Source: an uncultured Dehalococcoidia bacterium (GTDB lineage: Bacteria; Chloroflexota; Dehalococcoidia; Bin125). From it: 64,000 bases of DNA. Made by a program: the position numbers and the translations under genes. Numbering within the stretch: the first letter of the stretch is position 1; every line of letters begins with the position of its first letter. The DNA is taken from the NCBI GenBank assembly GCA_958295515.1, contig CATQGW010000001.1, positions 248,001 through 312,000 of the forward strand. The letters are read 5' to 3'. The notes beneath the pieces are model-generated. The model did not search any database. It worked only from the letters and a program-made list of their open reading frames with translations, and had not been told where the DNA came from. Positions 56,249 through 64,000 of the stretch are shown here, piece after piece.

Positions 56249-58123
56249 ATGAGCCGAGAGAGCCACAGGCAGAGCGACCAGCCGAACTACTGGCAGCGAA
56301 TGCGCCGTTCGCGGATGAGTCGGCGCGCGCTCCTGCGCGCCTCGGGCCGCGCCGGGGTCGGCGCGGCCGGGCTGGCGCTGGTCGGCTGCGGCGACGATGA
56401 CGACGACCAGCCCGCCACCGTCGCGCAGAGCCGCCAGCAACAACAACAGCAGGATCAGCCCGCCCAGCAGCAGGCGATGCAGCAACAACAGCAGGACGCC
56501 GCGCAGCAGGCGATGCAAGCGGATCAGCAGCAGGCGCAAGCCGAGCAGCAGACCGAGCCGGTGCAGTCCGCCCCCTCCGCCCGCGAGGGCGACACCGACT
56601 GGGAGCGCACCGTCACCGTCGCCGTGCCCAACGCCGTCGGCGGCCTCGATGTGCAGGGACCCGGCAACTACACCCTCAAGTGGAACGGGCCGCTGCATGT
56701 CGATCAGCTCCTGCAGTACGACCTGGTCACCCGCGAGATCGTGCCGCATGTGGGGTACTACGAGTGGATCGAGGACTTCACCTCGGTGCTGATGCACGTC
56801 AATCCGGGCCACGCCTGGCACGACGGCACGCCGCTGACGGCGGAGGACGTCAAGTTCTCGATCGACCGCGCGGCCGGGAACGCCCCCTACAACGAGAGCG
56901 GCGGCTACGAAACCGGCGTCGCCTATATCGTCGCCTCGGTCAACGGTGAGGTCAGCGTGATCGACGACCTGACCGCGCGCGTTCCGGTGAAATCCGAGGT
57001 CACCGCGCCGAACAGCATCGGCACCACGATGCCGCTGGTGCCGAAGCACCGGATCGAGGAGCTGGGCGACGACGGCTACAACCGCGACGGGTTGGCGAGC
57101 GGGCCGTTCAAGATGGTCTCCTTCGAGCCCGATATCGAGGTGCGCAGCGTTCGCAACGACGACTACCCGATCGGCTACGACAACCCCAGCCGCAAGCACC
57201 GCGCCTGGGTCAAAGAGATCGTCCAGTCCGTGCGGCCCGAGCCGGTCGCGCGCCTCGCGGCGATCCAGGCCGGCGAGGCCGACGTCGTCCCCTCGCTCGA
57301 GTGGGAGCTCGTGCAGGAGTTCGTCGACGAACCCGGCTTCGAAGTGCTCTTCGACCCGGGCTGCTGCCCGCACACGATCTTCCCCAACACGATCGTGCCG
57401 ATGTTCGAGGACGGCAGCAACCCCTACCGCGACCTGCGCGTGCGGCAGGCGATGAACCACGCGGTCGACGTGCCGACGATCTACGGCACGCTGGGCACCG
57501 GCCGCGAGCAGCGCGCCTACGGCATCGGCAGCCGCCAGCTGGGCGGGATGCAGCCCGACCAGTCAGGTCCGCTGACGATGGAGTACGACATCGAGAAGTC
57601 AATGCAGCTGATGGACGCGGCCGGCTACGCCGACGGCTTCGAGTCCGATTTCTACGGCACCTCCGGCTTCTTCGCGCTGACCGACCAGGTCGCGCTGGCG
57701 GTGCAGCAGTACCTCGAGGTGGTCGGCATTCGCACCAACCTGCAGCTCGATCCGCTGCCCGACTTCCGCGCGCGGATGGCGCAGCGCGATGTGCCGGGCC
57801 TGCACTACTACTTCACCAACCAGTCGCCGGACCCCTTCCAGGTGATCGCTGCGGAGGTGGCGATCGGCGGCACGCTCTCGGTCGCGGAGTACCCCGACAC
57901 CAACATTCAGGAGCTGGTGGACGCGCAAGCGACGGAGTTCGACCCGGCCAGGCGCAAGGTGGCGCTTAACACATTGGCCGAGCGGATCTACACCAACGCT
58001 TCCTGGCTGTTCCTGTTCGAGACCGTCGCCACCGGCCTGATGCGCGACGATCTGGAATGGGACATGATGGGCAACTCGCGCGACTACGGCGGCCTCTGGG
58101 CAATCCGCCCGCTCGTGACCTAG
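56249..58123 (+). CDS. ABC transporter substrate-binding protein, family 5 (SBP4), Tat lipoprotein
   Basis: 'MSRRALLRASGRAGVGAAGLALVGCGDDDDD' + Q-rich linker; start reset from 56198. Confidence 0.93.
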   Translation: MSRESHRQSDQPNYWQRMRRSRMSRRALLRASGRAGVGAAGLALVGCGDDDDDQPATVAQSRQQQQQQDQPAQQQAMQQQQQDAAQQAMQADQQQAQAEQQTEPVQSAPSAREGDTDWERTVTVAVPNAVGGLDVQGPGNYTLKWNGPLHVDQLLQYDLVTREIVPHVGYYEWIEDFTSVLMHVNPGHAWHDGTPLTAEDVKFSIDRAAGNAPYNESGGYETGVAYIVASVNGEVSVIDDLTARVPVKSEVTAPNSIGTTMPLVPKHRIEELGDDGYNRDGLASGPFKMVSFEPDIEVRSVRNDDYPIGYDNPSRKHRAWVKEIVQSVRPEPVARLAAIQAGEADVVPSLEWELVQEFVDEPGFEVLFDPGCCPHTIFPNTIVPMFEDGSNPYRDLRVRQAMNHAVDVPTIYGTLGTGREQRAYGIGSRQLGGMQPDQSGPLTMEYDIEKSMQLMDAAGYADGFESDFYGTSGFFALTDQVALAVQQYLEVVGIRTNLQLDPLPDFRARMAQRDVPGLHYYFTNQSPDPFQVIAAEVAIGGTLSVAEYPDTNIQELVDAQATEFDPARRKVALNTLAERIYTNASWLFLFETVATGLMRDDLEWDMMGNSRDYGGLWAIRPLVT

Positions 58124-58154
58124 GAGGAAACCGCTCCGGGCAGGACGGCGAACC

Positions 58155-59093
58155 ATGGGCGGTGCGAATTTCTGGGCGATCCTCGGCTCGCGCCTGCTCC
58201 AGGGGCTGCTCGTCGTCTTCCTCGTCGTCTCGATCGTCTTCCTCGTCTCCCGCGGCGCGCGCGATCCGGTCGAATACCTCACGACCGACGAGACGACCGA
58301 AGAGGAGAAGCAGCTGCTGCGCGAGCAGCTCGGCCTGAGCGGTCCGCTGGCCGAGCAGTACGGACGCTTTCTGCTCGACGCCGTCCAGCTCGACCTGGGC
58401 AACTCCTTCATCAGCGACCGGCCGGCGATGGATGAAGTCGCCGGTCGATCGGTGAAGACGCTGCAGTTGGGCCTGGCGGCGCTGATCTTTTCGCTCGTGC
58501 TGGGGCTGCCGCTGGGGATCATCGCGGCGCTGCGGCGCGCCTCGCCGACGGACTGGTTCGCGCGCCTGCTGGCGGTGCTGGGGCAGGCCACGCCCAACTT
58601 CTGGCTCGGCCTGATGCTGATCTTCTTCTTCTCCGTCCAGCTCGGCTGGCTGCCGACCGGCGGGAGCGGCAGCTTCAAACACATCATCCTGCCCACGGTG
58701 ACGCTGGGACTGCTGAGCTGCGCGGCCGCGATGCGGCTCACGCGCTCGGGGATGATCGATGTCATGGGCACCGATTTCGTGCGCACCGCCCGCGCCAAGG
58801 GGCTGCGCGAAAGCACGATCATCAGCCGTCATGCGCTGCGCCATGCGCTCCTGCCGGTCGCCACCATCCTGGGCATCCAGGTGGGCCGCCTGATCGCCGG
58901 CTCGGTGATCGTCGAGCAGGTCTTCGCCTGGCCGGGCGTCGGACGGCTGATGCTGCACACAATCACCGTCGGTGATTTTCCGGTCTTGCTGGCCGGCATT
59001 CTCGTCATCTCCGCCGCCATCGTGATCGCGAACATCCTGGTCGATCTGTCCTATCCAATTATCGATCCGCGCATCCGGGCGGGCGCGCGCTGA
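58155..59093 (+). CDS. ABC transporter permease, DppB-like
   Basis: 'MGTDFVRTARAKGLRESTIISRHALRHALLPVAT'. Confidence 0.95.
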   Translation: MGGANFWAILGSRLLQGLLVVFLVVSIVFLVSRGARDPVEYLTTDETTEEEKQLLREQLGLSGPLAEQYGRFLLDAVQLDLGNSFISDRPAMDEVAGRSVKTLQLGLAALIFSLVLGLPLGIIAALRRASPTDWFARLLAVLGQATPNFWLGLMLIFFFSVQLGWLPTGGSGSFKHIILPTVTLGLLSCAAAMRLTRSGMIDVMGTDFVRTARAKGLRESTIISRHALRHALLPVATILGIQVGRLIAGSVIVEQVFAWPGVGRLMLHTITVGDFPVLLAGILVISAAIVIANILVDLSYPIIDPRIRAGAR

Positions 59094-59992
59094 TGGCGGC
59101 GCAGGCGGCGGCGCAGGAGCCGCTCTTCGCCGAGCGCGGCGCGCGCTGGCGAATTTCCTGGCAGCGCGCGCTGCTGCTCACGCCCTCGGTGCTGATCCTC
59201 ACGCTCTTCTTCATCGCCGGTGTCTTCGCCGATCTGCTTTCGGCCTACGACCCGGAGAAGATCGTGCTGATTGAGCGGCTGACGCCGCCGGCGCTGCAGG
59301 AGGGCGGCAGTTGGGCGCATCCGCTGGGCACCGACAACCTCGGCCGCGACATTCTGAGCCGGGTGATGTACGGGGCGCGGGTCTCGCTGCTGGTGGTCGC
59401 GATCTGCATTCCCTCCTCCGCGTTGATCGGCACCCTCGCGGGGCTGATCGCCGGCTGGCGGCTGGGCTGGTGGGACAAAATCCTCATGCGCCTGGTCGAC
59501 ATTCAGCTGGCGCTGCCGGCGATTCTCTTCGCGCTGCTGATCGCGGTGGTCTTCGGAGCCAGCCTGCGCAACGTGATCCTGATCATCATCGTCTTCACCT
59601 GGTCGAGTTACGCGCGGCTGGTGCGGGCCGATGTGCTCTCGCTGCGCGAGCAGGAGTACGTCATCGCTGCGCAGTCGAGCGGCGCCAGCGACAAGCGCAT
59701 CCTCTTCCGCCACATCTTCCCCAATCTGCTCAACACGATCGTGATCATGGCCACCCTCGAAGTGCCGCAGGTGATTCTGATCGAAGCGGCGCTGAGCTTC
59801 CTCAACATCGGCGTCGCCCCCGGCACGCCCTCGTGGGGCGCGATGATCTCCGAGGGCCGCAACTTCATGACCATCGCCTGGTGGCCGATCTGGATGCCCG
59901 GCATCGCCATCCTGCTGGTCTCGCTAACCGGCAACCTGATGGGCGACTGGCTGCGCGATGTGCTCGATCCACGCTTGAGAAACGTGCGCTAG
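59093..59992 (+). CDS. ABC transporter permease, DppC-like
   Basis: 'HPLGTDNLGRDILSRVMYGARVS'; 'EAALSFLNIGVAPGTPSWG'. Confidence 0.95.
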   Translation: MAAQAAAQEPLFAERGARWRISWQRALLLTPSVLILTLFFIAGVFADLLSAYDPEKIVLIERLTPPALQEGGSWAHPLGTDNLGRDILSRVMYGARVSLLVVAICIPSSALIGTLAGLIAGWRLGWWDKILMRLVDIQLALPAILFALLIAVVFGASLRNVILIIIVFTWSSYARLVRADVLSLREQEYVIAAQSSGASDKRILFRHIFPNLLNTIVIMATLEVPQVILIEAALSFLNIGVAPGTPSWGAMISEGRNFMTIAWWPIWMPGIAILLVSLTGNLMGDWLRDVLDPRLRNVR

Positions 59993-60043
59993 GCGAGCGC
60001 AACCTTGCTAGACTGAGCGCCACTTTGAACACGGTCGGGCGCG

Positions 60044-60563
60044 ATGCCGATCGCACCGCACGAAGAGAGTCCGACCGGCTTGCTCTGGGTGATGGGGATG
60101 GTCGGGACGGGGCGCGGCGGCGGGCACCCGGCGCTCGACGACCCGAAGGTGCGGCGCGCGCTGTACCGGGTGATCGACCGTAAGCGGATTACCGCAGAAC
60201 TGTTCGAGGGCCTGTCCGAAGAGCAGAACGTGATCTGGCCGAGTTTTTCGCCGGCCTACGACGAGTCGTTGGACCGCGACTACTTCGACATTGATCATGA
60301 ACTATCAGATGCGGCTGCCCAACTCCTGCGCCTACGACTCGCCGGAGTACCAGGCGGTGATTGACGGCTGGCCCACCGCCGACAGCGAGGCCAAGCGGCA
60401 GGCGCTGCTCGACGAATTCAACAGAATTCTCGATCAAGAGCCCTGGATCGCGCCGATCTGCACCACAGTCACGATCTGGGCATCACGCTCGGGCGTGAAG
60501 GGATTCTGGGACGACGTGGTGGGCCGCCCGCGGCTACAGGACGTCTATTTCGACGAAACGTAG
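60044..60563 (+). pseudogene. Degraded family-5 substrate-binding protein remnant
   Basis: 60044..60290 'VGTGRGGGHPALDDPKVRRALYRVIDRKRITAELFEGLSEEQNVIWPSFSPAYDESLDRDYFD' parallels SBP3 'TGTGLGGGHPANDDPRFRQALQKAIDRERLHEDIFEGIYPISNQMWLPTSPAYDPQYD'; a different frame then continues 'MNYQMRLPNSCAYDSPEYQAVIDGW' (SBP3 'MNYQFRKDNALAFGNRSDPDHVEYNSIIDGF'). Confidence 0.85.
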
Positions 60564-60632
60564 CGCTTCGCCGGGCGCAGCGGCCTGCGACGGGATCGCA
60601 GACAGGGGCGGCTGGCGAGGAGGCGGTCCGGG

Positions 60633-61589
60633 GTGGGCAGATTCCTGATTCGTCGATTCCTCGAAGGCTTACTGGTGGTGTTCCTCGCGAGCATCGCCAT
60701 TTTCCTGATCATCCGCCTGATCCCCGGCGATCCTGCCCAACAGATAGCCGGAGAAGACGCGACGCTGGAGGACATCGAGCGCGTTCGCGAGCAGCTGGGA
60801 CTGAACGACTCGCTGGTGGCGCAGTACGGCAACTGGATTGCCGGAGTAGTGCAGCTCGATTTCGGGCGCTCGTTCACCAAACAGGTACCGGTGCGCGACC
60901 TGATCGAGCAGTCGTTTCCATCGACGATTGAGCTAGCTGTAGCGGCCTACATCTTCGCGCTGGCGATCGGCATTCCCTTGGGCGTAGCGGCGGCGGTCTG
61001 GGCCAAGAAAGCGCCCGACTACGGCGCCAGCGTGTTCAACATCTTCACGCTGGGCATTCCCAACTTCGTGCTCGGCATCATTCTGCTCTGGCTCTTCGCG
61101 GTGGAGCTCGACTGGTTCCCCGTCTCGGGGCGGGTCAGCGTGTTCGAGGACCCGGTCGCGGGACTGCATCGGCTGGTGCTGCCGACGATCGCGGCCGGCG
61201 CCACCATCGCCGCGGTGCTGGCGCGGTTCGTGCGCACCTCGGTCGCGGAAGCCCTGGCCCAGGACTACGTGCGCACCGCCCACGCCAAGGGGCTGCCCAC
61301 GCGGCGCGTGATCCTCTCCCACGCATTGCGCAACGCGCTGATCCCGATTGTCACCGTCGCCGCGCTGCAGATCGGCAATCTGCTCGCCGGCGCGATCGTG
61401 GTCGAGATCGTGTTCACCCGGCCCGGCTTCGGCTTCCTGATCATCGATAGCATTACGGCGCGCGATTACCTGCTGATCCAGGCAATGCTGGCGATTTTGG
61501 TATTCGTCTTTGTGGCCGCAAACACGTTGGCCGATATCACCTACGGATATCTCGACCCGCGCATCCGCGTTTCGGGGCTGGCCGGCTGA
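60633..61589 (+). CDS. ABC transporter permease, DppB-like
   Basis: 'MGRFLIRRFLEGLLVVFLASIAIFLIIRLIPGDPAQQIAG'; 'LAQDYVRTAHAKGLPTRRVILSHALRNALIPIVT'. Confidence 0.95.
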   Translation: MGRFLIRRFLEGLLVVFLASIAIFLIIRLIPGDPAQQIAGEDATLEDIERVREQLGLNDSLVAQYGNWIAGVVQLDFGRSFTKQVPVRDLIEQSFPSTIELAVAAYIFALAIGIPLGVAAAVWAKKAPDYGASVFNIFTLGIPNFVLGIILLWLFAVELDWFPVSGRVSVFEDPVAGLHRLVLPTIAAGATIAAVLARFVRTSVAEALAQDYVRTAHAKGLPTRRVILSHALRNALIPIVTVAALQIGNLLAGAIVVEIVFTRPGFGFLIIDSITARDYLLIQAMLAILVFVFVAANTLADITYGYLDPRIRVSGLAG

Positions 61590-61590
61590 G

Positions 61591-62487
61591 ATGACGCAGT
61601 TCGCTCCCCCGGCGGCGCGTTCACGGCTGCGCGAAATGCGCGATCAGTCGCTCACGGTCGACGCGCTCTATCGCACGGCGACCAACCCCCAGGGGGCGAT
61701 CGGGCTGCTCGTCTTCGGCGGACTCATCTTCCTGGCGATCTTTGCGGACGTGATCGCGCCGCACGGAGAAGCCGAGCAGATTCGCGGCGCGCGGCTATTG
61801 GCGCCCTCAGGTCAGTTCTGGTTCGGCACCGACGACCTCTCGCGAGACATGTTCAGCCGCATCCTGTTCGGCCTCAGGATTTCGCTCTACGTATCGGTCG
61901 CGGGCGTGCTGGGCGGCGGCGCGGTGGGGGTCCTGATCGGCTTCGCGTCCGGCTACGCCGGCGGCTGGCTGGAGACCATTCTGATGCGGCTGGTGGACAC
62001 GATGCTGGCCTTCCCGTTTCTGCTGCTGGGGATCGCGGTGCTGGCGATTTTGGGCACGGGCACCTCGCAGGTGGCGCTGGCTTTGGGGATCGCCAACATC
62101 CCGGTCTTCGCGCGGATCGCGCGCGCGCAGCTGTTGACCGAGAAAGAACGCGACTACGTGCTCGCGGCGCGCTCGATGGGCGCGTCGCCGGTGCGCATCG
62201 TGGGACGCCACATCGCCGCCAACGCGCTGCCGCCGCTGCTGGTGCAGGCGGCGCTGGCGATGGCCTTCGCGGTGATCGCCGAGGCCACGCTCAGCTTCCT
62301 CGGCCTCGGCGCGTCGCCGCCCACGCCGACGCTCGGGATCATCCTGTCCGACGGCCGCCGCTGGCTGTTCACCGGCGCTTGGTGGTTCGTACTCTTCCCC
62401 ACCCTCGGGCTGTCGCTGATTCTGCTTTCGCTCAACTTCCTCGCCGATGCGGTGGTGGAGGCGATCGATCCCCACCGACGCCGCTAA
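61591..62487 (+). CDS. ABC transporter permease, DppC-like
   Basis: 'FWFGTDDLSRDMFSRILFGLRIS'; 'EATLSFLGLGASPPTPTLG'; start reset from 61510. Confidence 0.95.
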   Translation: MTQFAPPAARSRLREMRDQSLTVDALYRTATNPQGAIGLLVFGGLIFLAIFADVIAPHGEAEQIRGARLLAPSGQFWFGTDDLSRDMFSRILFGLRISLYVSVAGVLGGGAVGVLIGFASGYAGGWLETILMRLVDTMLAFPFLLLGIAVLAILGTGTSQVALALGIANIPVFARIARAQLLTEKERDYVLAARSMGASPVRIVGRHIAANALPPLLVQAALAMAFAVIAEATLSFLGLGASPPTPTLGIILSDGRRWLFTGAWWFVLFPTLGLSLILLSLNFLADAVVEAIDPHRRR

Positions 62488-63323
62488 TCGGCGCGGACGC
62501 AGCGGAAGCCGATGTTGCTCGTGCCGGTGTCGGGCGGCAGCCCCATTCGGGCGGCCGGGCGGTAGCGCGCGCAGTAGCTTTCGTGGCAGAGAAATGAGCC
62601 GCCCTTGAGCAGCTTCAGCTCACCTTCGGCGGGGCCGATCGGGTCTTCGCGCGGGTTGGTCTGATGCGCGAACACGTCGAACCAGTCGAAGCACCACTCC
62701 CAGACGTTGCCGGTCATGTTATAGAGGCCGAAATCGTTGGGCGCGAAGGCGTCGGCGGGGCAGGTTCCATACCAGCCGTCGTCCAGCGTGTTGCGCGAGG
62801 GGAACGCGCCCTGCCAGACATTCATCCGATGTTCGCCGCCCGGCGTCAGCTCGTCGCCCCAGGGGAAACGCGCTCGTTCGCGGCCGCCCCGCGCCGCGCG
62901 TTCCCACTGCGCCTCGCTGGGCAGCTGTTTGCCCGCCCAGGCCGCGTAGGCCGCGGCGTCCGCCCAGCTCACGTGGACGACCGGATGATCCTCGCGCCCC
63001 GCAACCCCGCTCGCCGGTCCCTCCGGATGACGCCAGTCCGCGCCCATCACCTGCCGCCACCAGGGCGCATCGGCCGCCGCTCGGGTGAGCGGGAAATCGT
63101 CGGGCAGCAGCCCCGCAAACACGAACGACCAGCCGAAACGCTCGGCGTCGGTTTCGTAACCGCTATCGGCGGCGAACGCTGCGAAATCTGCGTTGGTCAC
63201 CGTGCAGACATCGATGCGGTACGGCGAAACGGCAACCTCACGCACCGGCGCCTCGCCGTCGTCGGGATACGACATCGCGTCGTCGGATCCGATCAGAAAC
63301 GCGCCGCCCGGAATCTCCGCCAT
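62484..63323 (-). CDS. Formylglycine-generating enzyme (SUMF1/FGE) family protein
   Basis: 'MAEIPGGAFLIGSDD', 'HPVVHVSWADAAAYAAWAGKQLPSEAQWERAARGG', 'GNVWEWCFDWFD', active-site 'GGSFLCHESYCARYRPAARMG'. Confidence 0.93.
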   Translation of the reverse strand: MAEIPGGAFLIGSDDAMSYPDDGEAPVREVAVSPYRIDVCTVTNADFAAFAADSGYETDAERFGWSFVFAGLLPDDFPLTRAAADAPWWRQVMGADWRHPEGPASGVAGREDHPVVHVSWADAAAYAAWAGKQLPSEAQWERAARGGRERARFPWGDELTPGGEHRMNVWQGAFPSRNTLDDGWYGTCPADAFAPNDFGLYNMTGNVWEWCFDWFDVFAHQTNPREDPIGPAEGELKLLKGGSFLCHESYCARYRPAARMGLPPDTGTSNIGFRCVRAD

Positions 63324-63409
63324 CGCCCGACCGTCGCCGCAGCGCTGCTCCGACCGCGCAGCGCTGCGCTGCGCGAGGCCGGACGTGCGGGCGGGCGCGC
63401 AACAGCCGC

Positions 63410-64000
63410 TCACTGGCCCGACATCATCTGGCGGAAGCGCCGGCGGCCGGCTTGCTGCGCGGCGCTCGGCGAGGTCCACGGATCAACGACGATCTCCACG
63501 CTGTGGATCACGCCCGTGAACTCGAACGGCGGCTCGTAGGCGTCGCTGACCGGGGAGTAGCCGTCGCGCCCGAACTCCGTCCCGCCGTGGCCGATCAGCA
63601 CGCGATCCGCCACCAGCGGAACCTCGCCCTCGGCGACCGTCTGCCCGTCGATCGACAGCGTGACCCGCGCGGGCGCGGAGGCTCCCTCGCCGCTCATCGC
63701 CGCGCCGATCACGCAGTCGCCCGCCGGCACCGGCGCTGCGGAGCGAATCCGCGCGCCCGCGCCGAATGCGTGGTAGTCGAAGCAGAGCATGTTCTCCTGG
63801 ATGTAGAGCGAGAAGCCTCCGTGAATTCGCCCGCGCGCGACGAGCACTCCGTCGTCGCTCGCGGCGCGCGAGATTGCGGCCTCCAGCGTCCAGTCGCCCA
63901 GATCCGTCGCCGGCGCGACCTCGTGCGGCAGATAGCCGATCGGCGGCGTGTAGCGGTAGCGCAGGCCATGATGCGGTGCGCCCGGGCGCATGATCGGCTG
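63410..64000 (-). CDS. Arylsulfatase C-terminal region (partial; continues past right edge)
   Basis: Open to window edge (QPIMRPGAPHHGLRYRYTPP...); 'DDGVLVARGRIHGGFSLYIQENMLCFDYHAFGAG...FTGVIHSVEI' resembles the sulfatase C-terminal domain. Confidence 0.75.
   Translation of the reverse strand, partial: QPIMRPGAPHHGLRYRYTPPIGYLPHEVAPATDLGDWTLEAAISRAASDDGVLVARGRIHGGFSLYIQENMLCFDYHAFGAGARIRSAAPVPAGDCVIGAAMSGEGASAPARVTLSIDGQTVAEGEVPLVADRVLIGHGGTEFGRDGYSPVSDAYEPPFEFTGVIHSVEIVVDPWTSPSAAQQAGRRRFRQMMSGQ

Overview
High-GC bacterial chromosome segment, almost fully coding and mostly housekeeping. Gene content and order suggest Chloroflexota, but this is inference. From left to right: (1) an accessory-looking left edge with an edge-truncated protein made of near-identical tandem PH-like repeats plus a SHOCT tail, followed by a coupled wHTH / deoxyribosyltransferase-like gene pair; (2) cyclase, macro-domain, cobalamin adenosyltransferase and Fur genes; (3) a squalene/hopanoid cluster (polyprenyl synthase, shc, hpnC, hpnD) with no hpnE in the window; (4) an origin-type cluster rpmH-rnpA-yidD-(beta-propeller lipoprotein)-yidC-jag-parA-parB with two parS sites, one overlapping a start codon; (5) ricT, holB, lysA, M16 peptidase, an orphan DNA methyltransferase, a TIGR03960-like radical SAM gene, yacL, fused ispDF, cysE and cysS; (6) a tRNA-Thr/Tyr/Thr-tuf-rpmG-secE-nusG-rplKAJL operon with an L10-leader-like element; (7) radC; (8) four consecutive Opp/Dpp-type permease cassettes with Tat-lipoprotein substrate-binding proteins, no ATPase genes, and one SBP decayed to a pseudogene; (9) a formylglycine-generating enzyme beside the C-terminus of an arylsulfatase that runs off the right edge. 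No CRISPR array, rRNA or transposase was recognised. Best candidates for a second look are the left-edge PH-repeat locus, the parS/start-codon overlap, the SBP pseudogene with intact permeases, the recurrent TAGACT promoter-like motif and the intergenic hairpin family. All family names come from reading motifs; no database search was run.
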